Assembly (NCBI GenBank): GCA_964291475.2
Contig: OZ220083.1
Location: 62,001-126,000, forward strand
Source: DAOUKH01 sp964291475
GTDB lineage: Bacteria > Chloroflexota > Dehalococcoidia > SHYB01
Direction: 5' to 3'
DNA: 64,000 nucleotides
The notes under the pieces: generated by a model
Databases searched by the model: none
Seen by the model: the letters and a program-made list of their open reading frames with translations, nothing else
Told to the model about the DNA's origin: nothing
In this document: positions 40,765 to 48,974 of the stretch, in pieces
Numbering within the stretch: position 1 is the first letter of the stretch
Layout of the letters: each line of letters opens with the position of its first letter
Position numbers and translations under genes: made by a program

Positions 40765-42198
40765 TCACCCCTTTTCGACGCCGTCGCGGCTTGCCTTTCG
40801 CCGCTCGGCCAACTCTTTCGCCTTGCTCTTCTTCGCCTTGGGTCCTGTCGAGTTGTCCCGGCGGAGGACACGGCCGGGGACACCTACCGTCAGACTGTCC
40901 GCGGGCAGGTCGGTGGTGACGACCGTGCCCGCCCCCGTCTTGGCCCTCGCGCCCACGTGCACCGGCGCGACCAACATCGAGTCGCTGCCGAGTTGGGCGC
41001 CGTCCTCGACGACGGTGGGATGCTTGTCCACGCCGTCGAAATTGCAGGTGATGGTGCCCGCGCCGACGTTGACATCGGCCCCGAAGAGGCCGTCGCCGAT
41101 GTAGGAGAAGTGGTGCGAACGTGTCCCCGGGCCCAAGACGCTGCGGTTCACCTCGACGAAGTTCCCCAGGTGAACGCCGCGCCCGATCTCGCTGCCGCCG
41201 CGCACGTGACTGTAAGGGCCGACGCGGGCACCGGCATCGAGGCGGCTTCCCTGCTCGATCACCGAGGCGATGACGGCGCAGCCATCCCCAATATGCGATC
41301 CCGACACGATAGTGCCGGGGCCGATTTCGCAGTCCTCACCAATCTCCGACTTGCCCAGGACATAGCTGTTCGGATGAATGACCGTGTCGCGGCCGACGAC
41401 GGCGTCGGCGTCGATGTGGATCGTGGCGGGGTTGCTGAGGGTCACCCCTTCCGCCATCCAGTGCTCGCGGATGCGCTCGCGCAGGACCGCTTCGGCTTCG
41501 GCAAGGCGGGAACGGGTATCGACCCCGATCGCCTCGCCCGGATCGGCGCATTCGACCGTGACCGGGGGCGTGCCCTCGCAGGCGGCGGTGGCGGCGAGGC
41601 TCGTGATGTACCGCTCGCCGGTGGCGCCCGGCTCGATCTCGCCGACGTGCGCCGACAGCCATGCGGCGTCGAAGCAATAGACGCCGGCGTTGATCTCGTC
41701 ATCGGCGCCCGACTCCGCGGTGGCATCGGCATCTTCCACGATCGCCAGCACAGCGCCGTCGCCATTCCGCGCTATGCGGCCGAAGCCGGCGGCGTCCGGT
41801 ACGCGGGCCGTCAGAAACGTCAGCGGCGCAGGGCCTTCCGTGTGAGCCGCCATCAGGGCAGCCAGCGTCTGGGACTTGACCAGCGGCGCGTCGCCGTTGA
41901 TTACGAGAATGTGCCGCGGGCCATCAGCGAGGGCGTCGACCGCCTGTGCGGCGGCGTGGCCCGTCCCCAGCGGCTCACCCTGCTCGACGGTCTCGACGCC
42001 GGGGCCGAGGGCGGCGCGGAGGCGCCCGCCGCCAAAGCCGACGACGACCGCCACGCGCTCGATTCCCGCGTCGCGCACGGCGCGCTCGACGTGGCGCACC
42101 AGTGGGCGGCCGCAGAGCGGATGCAGCGCCTTGGGCAGCTTGGATTTCATCCGCGTACCCTTGCCCGCCGCCAGAATCACCGCCGCCCAGTCGCTCAA
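40765..42198 (-). CDS. glmU: Bifunctional GlmU (GlcNAc-1-P uridyltransferase/GlcN-1-P acetyltransferase)
   Basis: The 477-aa protein makes UDP-GlcNAc, the precursor of peptidoglycan. The N-terminal pyrophosphorylase starts AAVILAAGKGTRMKSKLPKALHPLCG. The C-terminal left-handed beta helix (hexapeptide repeats, IGDGCAVIASVIEQGSRLDAGARVGPYSHVRGG) ends in a catalytic FVEVNRSVLGPGTRSHHFSYIGDG. TTG at 42198 with AGGAG six bases upstream gives the correct N-terminus; an ATG at 42333 would add a non-homologous leader. Confidence 0.92.
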   Translation of the reverse strand: MSDWAAVILAAGKGTRMKSKLPKALHPLCGRPLVRHVERAVRDAGIERVAVVVGFGGGRLRAALGPGVETVEQGEPLGTGHAAAQAVDALADGPRHILVINGDAPLVKSQTLAALMAAHTEGPAPLTFLTARVPDAAGFGRIARNGDGAVLAIVEDADATAESGADDEINAGVYCFDAAWLSAHVGEIEPGATGERYITSLAATAACEGTPPVTVECADPGEAIGVDTRSRLAEAEAVLRERIREHWMAEGVTLSNPATIHIDADAVVGRDTVIHPNSYVLGKSEIGEDCEIGPGTIVSGSHIGDGCAVIASVIEQGSRLDAGARVGPYSHVRGGSEIGRGVHLGNFVEVNRSVLGPGTRSHHFSYIGDGLFGADVNVGAGTITCNFDGVDKHPTVVEDGAQLGSDSMLVAPVHVGARAKTGAGTVVTTDLPADSLTVGVPGRVLRRDNSTGPKAKKSKAKELAERRKASRDGVEKG

Positions 42199-42384
42199 CC
42201 GCCGCTCCTGAAAACAAAACGACCACGCAAGCCGGGATACGGACGGTGCGCGGTCGTTCGAACCTAGTCGATCGATTGCATGAATACGAGGGCCTAACCA
42301 CCACCCTCGTACGATCATGCTATACGAGCGCAAAAACCAGTGTCAAGAAGCGTCCGCCGGGCGGGACGCGAACCGCTTTTCACC

Positions 42385-42414
42385 TTTACACGAAATCGGC
42401 GCGGGCGGTATCAT
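42385..42414 (+). promoter_or_regulatory. Promoter of the sucCD operon
   Basis: TTTACA (42385-42390), an 18-bp spacer and TATCAT (42409-42414) lie about 105 bp before sucC. The ATG of a small ORF that ends at sucC is inside the -10 box and so cannot be on this transcript. The rest of the 322-bp space 42199-42520 between divergent genes shows no gene. Confidence 0.55.
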
Positions 42415-42520
42415 GTCGGGCGGCCCGTCACCCGAAGCGCATGCCCCGGCCGCAACCCCGCACGACACCTCCTCCTCTGAGGCGCTTGCCGCCTCCGAGA
42501 ACGGCTCCACGGAGCAGTAG

Positions 42521-43675
42521 ATGAAAATTCACGAGTACCAGGCCAAGGAGCTCTTCCGCAAGCATGGAGTCGCCACTCCCGAGGGAAGCGCGGCGTCGAC
42601 GGCCGCCGAGGTCGAGGCCGCCGTCGAGACGCTCGGCGGCAAAGGCGTCGTCAAGGCGCAGGTGCATGCGGGCGGGCGCGGGAAGGCAGGCGGGGTCAAG
42701 GTCGCCGGCTCGCCCCAGGAGGCCCGCGACTTCGCCGAGGGCCTGTTGGGGTCACGGCTCGTCACCCACCAGACGGGGCCGGAGGGCGTTCCGGTGGACC
42801 GTGTGATCGTCGAGGAGACGATCGGCATCGAGAAGGAGCTCTACGCCTCCATCACCATCGACCCGGCGGAGCGCAGCGCCATCCTCATCGTCAGCGAGGC
42901 CGGCGGCATGGACATCGAAGAGGTTGCGGCGAGCACGCCGGAGAAGATCGCCCGCATCCCCATCGACCCCGTCATCGGCTTCCAGCCGTACATGGGGCGG
43001 CGCGCCGCCGCGGCGCTCGCCCTTCCCAAGGCCCTCGTCCGGCCCGGTGGGGCGCTCTTCGCCAATCTGTACCGCATGTTCGAATCGCTCGATTGCAGCC
43101 TGATCGAGATCAACCCTCTGGTGATCACGTCGGACGGCCGGTTGCTGGCCGCCGACGCCAAGATGGACTTCGACGACGACGCCCTGGGGCGCCATCCCGA
43201 TCTCGCCGCGCTCCGGGACACCGGCCAAGAGGACCCGCTCGACGTCGAGGCCCACGAGCATGACGTGAACTACATCCGGCTCGACGGCGACGTGGGCTGC
43301 ATGGTGAACGGCGCCGGCCTGGCCATGGCCACGATGGACATCATCCAGTACATGGGCGCCCAGCCGGCGAACTTCCTCGACGTGGGCGGCGGCGCCAGCG
43401 AGGAGCAGGTCGCCAGCGCCTTCCGCATCCTGCTCGGCGACCCCAAGGTCAAGCGGGTGTTGGTCAACATCTTCGGCGGCATCCTGCGCTGCGACATCGC
43501 CGCCAACGGCATCGTGAGCGCGGTGAAGGAGAAGGGGATCGACGTGCCCCTTGTCATCCGGATGCGCGGCACGAACGCGGAGGAGGGCAAGCGGATCCTC
43601 GCCGAGTCCGGCCTCAGCGTCACCGTTGCCGACGACCTTCAGGAGGCGGCGCGCAAGGCGGTCGAAGCCCGCTAG
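42521..43675 (+). CDS. sucC: Succinyl-CoA ligase (ADP/GDP) beta subunit
   Basis: The 384-aa protein has an ATP-grasp N-terminus (MKIHEYQAKELFRKHGVATPEG, VVKAQVHAGGRGKAGGVK), SLIEINPLVIT with metal-binding residues, and the C-terminal FLDVGGGASEEQV and VNIFGGILRCDIAANGIV CoA-ligase domain. With SucD it forms succinate and ATP from succinyl-CoA. sucD follows 32 bp later. Confidence 0.95.
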   Translation: MKIHEYQAKELFRKHGVATPEGSAASTAAEVEAAVETLGGKGVVKAQVHAGGRGKAGGVKVAGSPQEARDFAEGLLGSRLVTHQTGPEGVPVDRVIVEETIGIEKELYASITIDPAERSAILIVSEAGGMDIEEVAASTPEKIARIPIDPVIGFQPYMGRRAAAALALPKALVRPGGALFANLYRMFESLDCSLIEINPLVITSDGRLLAADAKMDFDDDALGRHPDLAALRDTGQEDPLDVEAHEHDVNYIRLDGDVGCMVNGAGLAMATMDIIQYMGAQPANFLDVGGGASEEQVASAFRILLGDPKVKRVLVNIFGGILRCDIAANGIVSAVKEKGIDVPLVIRMRGTNAEEGKRILAESGLSVTVADDLQEAARKAVEAR

Positions 43676-43707
43676 GGTATTCCGGCGCGAGCGGCAGGAG
43701 TAGCAGC

Positions 43708-44580
43708 TTGAGCATTCTCGTAGGCAAGGACACCCGGCTCCTCGTCCAGGGTTTCACCGGCAACGAGGGGAGCTTCCACTCGGAGCGGTGCATCGAATAC
43801 GGCACGAATATCGTGGCGGGCGTCACGCCGGGCAAGGGCGGGACGACGCACCTTGACCGGCCCGTCTTCGACTCCGTCGCCGACGCCGTCCGCGAGACCG
43901 GGGCCAACACCAGCATGATCTTCGTGCCCCCGCCCTTCGCGGCCGACGCCATCCTCGAAGCCGTCGACGCGGGGCTGGACACCGTGGCTTGCATCACGGA
44001 AGGCATCCCCGTCATGGACATGACCCGCGTGCGGCGCTTCCTCGACGGCAAGCCCACACGGCTCATCGGACCGAACTGCCCCGGCCTCATCTCACCGGGT
44101 GAGCAGTGCAAGGTCGGCATCATGCCGGGGAACATTCACACGCCCGGCTCCGTCGGCGTCGTCTCGCGAAGCGGGACGCTGACCTACGAAGCGGTGGCGC
44201 AGCTCACCGAGAACGGCCTCGGGCAGTCGTCGTGCGTCGGCATAGGCGGCGACCCTATCGTGGGCTCCACCTTCGTCGCCATCCTCGAACTGTTCGAGAA
44301 CGACCCTGAGACGAGCGGAATCGTGATGATCGGCGAGATCGGCGGGTCGAAGGAACAGGACGCCGCGGCGTTCATCGAGGCCCACGTGACCAAGCCGGTA
44401 GTCGGTTTCATCGCGGGGGGATCGGCCCCGCCGGGGCGCCGCATGGGCCACGCCGGCGCGATCATCACCGGCGAGTCGGGCACCGCCGCCGCGAAGCAGG
44501 CCGCGCTCCGAGCCGCCGGCGCGCACGTCGTGGAGAGTCCCGCCGTCATCGGCGAGACAATGGCGAAGATCCTGGCCTAG
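43708..44580 (+). CDS. sucD: Succinyl-CoA ligase (ADP/GDP) alpha subunit
   Basis: The 290-aa protein starts at TTG behind CAGGAG. The markers are the CoA-binding LLVQGFTGNEGSFHSERCIEYGTNIVAGVTPGKGG, GPNCPGLISPGEQCKVGIMPG, and the phosphohistidine loop MGHAGAIITGESGTAAAKQAAL. All catalytic elements are present. It forms the TCA enzyme with SucC. Confidence 0.95.
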   Translation: MSILVGKDTRLLVQGFTGNEGSFHSERCIEYGTNIVAGVTPGKGGTTHLDRPVFDSVADAVRETGANTSMIFVPPPFAADAILEAVDAGLDTVACITEGIPVMDMTRVRRFLDGKPTRLIGPNCPGLISPGEQCKVGIMPGNIHTPGSVGVVSRSGTLTYEAVAQLTENGLGQSSCVGIGGDPIVGSTFVAILELFENDPETSGIVMIGEIGGSKEQDAAAFIEAHVTKPVVGFIAGGSAPPGRRMGHAGAIITGESGTAAAKQAALRAAGAHVVESPAVIGETMAKILA

Positions 44581-44646
44581 CCCCCTTCGGGCCTGCCGGT
44601 GTTATCCTGATTTGTGCCGGCGTGTCCGGCAGCAGGGATCAGGGCT

Positions 44647-45264
44647 ATGGAACCCAACTGGCTCACGTGGGGGCGCAAGCTCCAGGCCATCGCTCAGAGC
44701 GGCCTCGCACACACCGGCAACCCCTTCGACGCCGAGCGCTACGAGGCGGTCCGCGCCGTCGCCGCCGACATGCTCGCCGACCGGACCGGAGACAGCGCCG
44801 AGACCATCCTGGGACTCTTCTCGCAAGAACGGGCCTATGCCACCCCGAAGGTGGACGTCCGCGGCGCCGTCTTCGAGGACGGCCGGCTCCTCATGGTGAA
44901 GGAAGACCTCGCGGGGGGCTGGGCGATCCCCGGAGGTTGGGCCGAAGTCAACGAGCCGCCGAGCCGCAGCGTCGAGCGGGAGATCTTCGAAGAGTCCGGC
45001 TTCACCGCGAAGGCCCGCAAGCTCATCGGCGTCTACGACCGTCTTCTCCACCCGCACACGCCGCATCCCTGGCACAGCTACAAGATGTTCTTCCTTTGCG
45101 ACAAGACCGGGGGCGAGGCCACGACAAGCATCGAGACCTCGGAGGTGGGCTTCTTCTCCGAGGAGGAGATTGCGGCACTTCCGTTGGCTAAGGTCACGCC
45201 CGGCCAGCTCGCCCACGTCTTCGAGCACCATCGCAACCCGGACCGTCCGGCGGACTTCGACTGA
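44647..45264 (+). CDS. NUDIX hydrolase with N-terminal helical domain
   Basis: In this 205-aa protein residues 1-60 form a helical N-terminal domain (WLTWGRKLQAIAQSGLAHTGNPFDAERYEAVR) seen in ADP-ribose-pyrophosphatase-like NUDIX proteins. The NUDIX box lies in the segment GGWAEVNEPPSRSVEREIFEESGF. It probably hydrolyses a nucleoside diphosphate derivative. The ATG at 44647 matches the family N-terminus. Its stop overlaps the mnmG start (TGATGG). Confidence 0.88.
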   Translation: MEPNWLTWGRKLQAIAQSGLAHTGNPFDAERYEAVRAVAADMLADRTGDSAETILGLFSQERAYATPKVDVRGAVFEDGRLLMVKEDLAGGWAIPGGWAEVNEPPSRSVEREIFEESGFTAKARKLIGVYDRLLHPHTPHPWHSYKMFFLCDKTGGEATTSIETSEVGFFSEEEIAALPLAKVTPGQLAHVFEHHRNPDRPADFD

Positions 45265-47282
45265 TGGAGCGCGCCCCGATGGAGTCAACGAGCGGTCCCG
45301 CGGCGGCCCCGTACGACGTCGCCGTCATCGGCGCGGGGCACGCCGGCTGCGAGGCCGCGTTGAGCGCGGCGCGCATGGGGTGCCGCACCCTCCTGGTGAC
45401 GATGAACCTGGACACCGTGGCCCTGATGCCGTGTAACCCCTCCGTCGGCGGGCCCGCCAAGGGCCACGTCGTCCGCGAGCTCGACGCCCTGGGCGGCGCG
45501 ATGGGTCGGGTGATAGACCGCACCTTCATCCAGATACGTATGTTGAACACCGGCAAGGGGCCGGCGGTCCAGGTACCCCGAGCCCAGGCCGATAAGCGCC
45601 TCTACAGCCTGGAGATGAAGAAGGTCCTCGAACGTCAGCCGAACCTGACACTCAAGCAGGCGACCATCGACGGCATCCTGCGCGAAGCCGAGCCCGCCCC
45701 GGACGGCACTCGCTTCGTCCTGCGCGCCCACACGTCGCAGCGCTACAAGGCCAGGACACTAATCATCACCGCGGGCACCTCCCTCCGTGGACGTACCATC
45801 ACCGGTGACGCGGCGAGGTCGGAGAGCCGGGCCGGCGAGCCGCCCGCGATGGGCGTCTCCGACTGCCTGCGCGACTGGGGCCTCGAGCTCGGGCGCCTGA
45901 AGACCGGCACGCCGCCGCGGGTCGACGCCCGCACCATCGACTTCGAACAGACGGTCCTCCAGCCCGGCAGCCCCACCCCGCTCTCCTTCGGCTTCTACTA
46001 CGGCGGCACGGACGAGGCCCCGGCCCCGTGGCTCCTCGAACGCAACCCTATCTATCCGGTCGGGCCGGAAACGGCGTGGCGTCCTCAACTCCCCTGCTAC
46101 GGCATCGCCACGAATCCTCGGACGCACGAGGTTATCCTCGCCAACCTCGACCGCGCCCCCATGTTCAACGGCGCGATCCAAGCCCGGGGGCCGCGCTACT
46201 GCCCCTCGATTGAGGACAAGGTGCACCGGTTCCGTGAGAAGGGGAGCCACGGCCTCTTCCTGGAGCCGGAGGGGTGGGAGACGAACGAGGTCTACGTCCA
46301 AGGCGCCAACACCAGCCTGCCGGAAGACGCCCAGGCCGCCATGCTGCGTTCGATTCCGGCCCTGAGACGGGCCGAGATCATGCGCGTGGGGTACGCCGTC
46401 GAGTACGACTACGTACCGCCGAGCCAGACCCGGGTCACGCTGGAGAGCAAGACGGTCGACGGCCTCTTCTTCGCCGGGCAGATCAACGGGACGTCCGGTT
46501 ACGAGGAGGCGGCCGGTCAGGGCTTTCTCGCCGGCGTCAACGCCGCCCGCAAGACGCTCGGGGGCGCGCCGCTTATTCTGGGCCGGAGCCAAGCCTACAT
46601 CGGCGTCATGACCGACGACCTCGTCACCCGCGAGCTCGAGGAGCCCTACCGTCTGATGACGTCCCGCGCCGAGTACCGGCTGCTCCTCCGCCAAGATAAC
46701 GCCGACCTCCGGCTCACCTCGATCGCCTACGAGCTCGGTCTGATCTCGGACGACCGGATGGAGGCCGTCGAGCGCAAGCGGGATGCGGTCGAGCGGGAGA
46801 TGGCGCGTCTCGGCGGCCTGCAAGTGACCCCCGACCGCGCCACCAGCGCCCGGCTCCGCGAGGCTGGCCACGAGCCGCCGCGCAAGGCCGTCTCCGCCGT
46901 GGAACTCCTGCGGCGCCCGGACGTCGACTACCGCGTCCTCGGCGACCTGGGCCTGAGCGACGACCGGCTCGGCGACGCGGAGCGGGAGCAGGTCGAAATC
47001 CTCGCCAAATACGCCTCCTACATAGAAAAGCAGGGCCGGGAAGTCGAGCGCATCAGGCGGCTCGAAGACTGGGCCATCCCTGTCGACTTCGACTACGCGC
47101 CGCTGACGGGCCTGAAGCGCGAGGCCGCCGAAAAGCTCGCCCGTTTCCGCCCCGCGACCGTCGGGCAGGCCTCACGGATCATGGGCGTCACTCAGGCCGA
47201 CCTCGCGGTGCTTCTCGTCCACCTCGAACGCGCCCGCGGCGCCATGTCTGCGCCGCCTCCGCAGGTCGGCACACCAGGGTAA
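45264..47282 (+). CDS. mnmG: tRNA uridine-5-carboxymethylaminomethyl modification enzyme MnmG (GidA)
   Basis: The 672-aa protein has the FAD-binding VIGAGHAGCEAALSAARMG, the family blocks LMPCNPSVGGPAKGHVVRE and GKGPAVQVPRAQADK, GLFFAGQINGTSGYEEAAGQG and the C-terminal helical MnmE-binding part (ARLREAGHE through RIMGVTQADLAVLLVHL). With MnmE it modifies wobble uridines of tRNA using FAD and methylene-THF. The start overlaps the NUDIX stop by one base. Confidence 0.95.
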   Translation: MERAPMESTSGPAAAPYDVAVIGAGHAGCEAALSAARMGCRTLLVTMNLDTVALMPCNPSVGGPAKGHVVRELDALGGAMGRVIDRTFIQIRMLNTGKGPAVQVPRAQADKRLYSLEMKKVLERQPNLTLKQATIDGILREAEPAPDGTRFVLRAHTSQRYKARTLIITAGTSLRGRTITGDAARSESRAGEPPAMGVSDCLRDWGLELGRLKTGTPPRVDARTIDFEQTVLQPGSPTPLSFGFYYGGTDEAPAPWLLERNPIYPVGPETAWRPQLPCYGIATNPRTHEVILANLDRAPMFNGAIQARGPRYCPSIEDKVHRFREKGSHGLFLEPEGWETNEVYVQGANTSLPEDAQAAMLRSIPALRRAEIMRVGYAVEYDYVPPSQTRVTLESKTVDGLFFAGQINGTSGYEEAAGQGFLAGVNAARKTLGGAPLILGRSQAYIGVMTDDLVTRELEEPYRLMTSRAEYRLLLRQDNADLRLTSIAYELGLISDDRMEAVERKRDAVEREMARLGGLQVTPDRATSARLREAGHEPPRKAVSAVELLRRPDVDYRVLGDLGLSDDRLGDAEREQVEILAKYASYIEKQGREVERIRRLEDWAIPVDFDYAPLTGLKREAAEKLARFRPATVGQASRIMGVTQADLAVLLVHLERARGAMSAPPPQVGTPG

Positions 47283-47312
47283 AGCGGGTTCCATTCTGGC
47301 TTCGCAACTGTT

Positions 47313-47341
47313 TGACGCTCTTTCAGGCGGGGGATATAATG
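47313..47341 (+). promoter_or_regulatory. Near-consensus sigma-70 promoter of the mini-protein pair
   Basis: TTGACG (47313-47318), a 17-bp spacer and a perfect TATAAT (47336-47341) lie 34 bp before the TTG start at 47376. It is the best housekeeping promoter in the window by eye, which implies high expression of the two small genes. Confidence 0.75.
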
Positions 47342-47375
47342 GCGGACGCTCCAACAGATTCAGGAGGTAGCGAGG

Positions 47376-47504
47376 TTGCCGGCACAAACGGGTAAGCGAT
47401 ATTTCTGCGATGCTTGCGGCGCCGAGGTCATCGTCACTCGCGGCGGCGAGGGTACGTTGTACTGCGAGTGCGGCGATGCCAAAGCAGAGATGAAGATGAA
47501 ATAG
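47376..47504 (+). CDS. 42-aa four-cysteine mini-protein (desulforedoxin/zinc-ribbon-like)
   Basis: TTG start behind AGGAGG. The sequence begins MPAQTGKRYFCDACGAEVIV, continues through GGEGTLYCECG, and ends KAEMKMK. CxxC and CxC pairs about 20 residues apart, a Gly turn and the length all resemble desulforedoxin-type Fe/Zn sites or a small zinc ribbon. It is too short for most gene finders. A strong promoter precedes it and a paralogue follows 21 bp later. Metal binding is inferred from the Cys pattern. Confidence 0.7.
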   Translation: MPAQTGKRYFCDACGAEVIVTRGGEGTLYCECGDAKAEMKMK

Positions 47505-47525
47505 GCCTCGCGGCCGGAGGACGAC

Positions 47526-47669
47526 GTGCCCATTCAACTTGGCAGGCGATATGTAGACGAAGACACCGGAATCCAGGTGCTCTGCACCAAGGCGGGCGAC
47601 GGCAGCCTGTACGTGGACGACCGCGAGATGGAAGTCCAGCAGCCCCGCGCCCTTCCTTCCTCGGACTAG
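47526..47669 (+). CDS. 47-aa paralogue of the mini-protein, metal ligands lost
   Basis: GTG start behind GGAGG. It begins MPIQLGRRYVDEDTGIQVLC and continues KAGDGSLYVDDREMEVQQ, ending LPSSD. It aligns with the upstream mini-protein (MP-Q-GKRY...V...GEGTLY) but the four Cys positions now carry other residues; a single Cys remains elsewhere. It may have kept the fold without the metal, or act as a partner chain. It ends 43 bp before a hairpin terminator. Confidence 0.65.
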   Translation: MPIQLGRRYVDEDTGIQVLCTKAGDGSLYVDDREMEVQQPRALPSSD

Positions 47670-47711
47670 ACTTCCGCGGAATCCAAAGGTCGGCGGCGGA
47701 CGCCGACGCAA

Positions 47712-47737
47712 AAGGAGCCCTTGAAAAAGGGCTCCTT
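47712..47737. terminator. Hairpin between mini-protein genes and lexA
   Basis: AAGGAGCCC and GGGCTCCTT pair around TTGAAAAA (stem 9, loop 8) between convergent transcripts. There is no long T-run on either side, so termination may be partial but in both directions. Confidence 0.6.
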
Positions 47738-47772
47738 GCTGTGTCCGGCGTCCAGGTGGGCGGCGGGCCTGC

Positions 47773-48402
47773 CTACATGGCAGGGATGACGTCAAGCACC
47801 GCGCCCTGTATCTCGAGGTTCTCGCCGTCGACGTAGATCGCGTCCATGGTGGGGTTCGCCGGCTGGAGCCGGACCCGGTCTCCCTCGGGATAGAACTTCT
47901 TCAGCGTCGTCTCTTCGCGGTCTTTGAGCCAGGCGACGACGCGCTCACCGGGGTCGGCCGCGGCGCGGTGCTCGATGATCACCAGGTCGCCGTCGTTGAT
48001 CATTGCATCAATCATCGATTGGCCCTTCACGCGCAGGGCGTAGACCTGGTCACGGCCGCGGAGCCGCGACTCCAGCACCTCGACTTCTTCGTCGGGCGGG
48101 CGCGACCAACCGTCCGATTCCGGGACGGGGATGGGGTCGCCGGCGGCGATGAGCCCCATGACCGGCACGAGGCGCACGCCGGCCCGGCCACGGCCCACGA
48201 TCTCGATGCCGCGGGAGATCTCTCGGCCACGCTTGATCAGCCCCTTGTTCTCCAGCCCTCGCAGGTTGTAGTCGACCACGGAAGTCGAGCTGATGTTGCA
48301 GGCCTCCTGGATCTCGCGGATCGAGGGCGGGTAGCTGTGTTCGTCGGCGAAGTCCTTGATGAACGTAAGGATCGCCTCTTGCTTTTCGGGCAACTTCGTC
48401 AT
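47773..48402 (-). CDS. lexA: LexA repressor
   Basis: The 209-aa SOS repressor has an N-terminal winged helix (YPPSIREIQEACNISSTSVVDYNLRGLENKGLI), the Ala87-Gly88 self-cleavage site, the Ser129 nucleophile in KGQSM and Lys168 in TTLKKF. The ATG at 48402 has GAGGAGG upstream. A SOS box overlaps its promoter, so it should repress itself and be induced by RecA after DNA damage. Confidence 0.93.
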   Translation of the reverse strand: MTKLPEKQEAILTFIKDFADEHSYPPSIREIQEACNISSTSVVDYNLRGLENKGLIKRGREISRGIEIVGRGRAGVRLVPVMGLIAAGDPIPVPESDGWSRPPDEEVEVLESRLRGRDQVYALRVKGQSMIDAMINDGDLVIIEHRAAADPGERVVAWLKDREETTLKKFYPEGDRVRLQPANPTMDAIYVDGENLEIQGAVLDVIPAM

Positions 48403-48457
48403 TCTTTGTCCTCCTCGGCGGTGCTGCACGGCGGAAACAGTGCAGAGCATCTTTCGG

Positions 48458-48515
48458 AAACGCATGTTCGGAACTACTGTTCCGGAGTGTAAGCGCCCCT
48501 GGGCGCCGCTGTCAA
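48458..48515 (-). promoter_or_regulatory. lexA promoter with SOS box
   Basis: On the minus strand TTGACA (48510-48515), 18 bp and TACACT (48486-48491) form the promoter. A perfect Gram-positive-type box GAAC-TACT-GTTC (48471-48482) lies right after the -10. A degenerate second box, AAAC-GCAT-GTTC (48458-48469), is next to it and could allow cooperative binding. Confidence 0.75.
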
Positions 48516-48598
48516 TGCCCCCGTGTCACGGGCGCGCGAAACGGCGGTCGAGCGGGCGATGGTTTCCGCCGGCAGAGAGTCGGCGTGAGGGGGAATCC

Positions 48599-48874
48599 CT
48601 AGGAAGCCGTGGCCTTCGCAGCGTTGAGTCTGCGCATCAGGCGGGACTTGCGGCGGGCGGCGTTGTTCTTCTTGATCAGACCTTTGGTGACCGCCCGGTC
48701 GAGCTGGCTGGCGGCATGGGCCACCGCGGCGCTCGCCTCGTCAATCTCGTTGGAAACGATATGCGCCTCCGCCTTTTTCAGGTAGGTGCGGAGCGCCGAG
48801 CGCAGGGAGCGGTTCGCCAAGCGGCGGCGTTCGTTCTTTCGTATCGCCTTCTTGGCGGAGCGGCTGTGAGCCAA
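48599..48874 (-). CDS. rpsT: Ribosomal protein S20
   Basis: The 91-aa basic protein has the S20 pattern: AHSRSAKKAIRKNERRRLANRSLRSALRTYLKKAEAHI, then KGLIKKNNAARRKSRLMRRLNA. It starts at TTG 48874, as is common for rpsT, with GAGG 7 bases upstream; an upstream in-frame ATG would add a long basic leader. It binds 16S rRNA in the small subunit. Rel lies upstream on the same strand. Confidence 0.93.
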   Translation of the reverse strand: MAHSRSAKKAIRKNERRRLANRSLRSALRTYLKKAEAHIVSNEIDEASAAVAHAASQLDRAVTKGLIKKNNAARRKSRLMRRLNAAKATAS

Positions 48875-48974
48875 CGTGGTCCCTCGTCGTTTTCTTCTCG
48901 CAAATTGGCGCCGCCCTGCGGCGGCGCACCAGCTATTGTAACCGAGGCGTTGAGGCCGTGACAAACGGCCCGGC

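Noticed and set aside
42413..42520. 35-aa ORF ending exactly at the sucC start
   Set aside because: Its ATG lies within the -10 box of the sucC promoter, so it would not be on the transcript.
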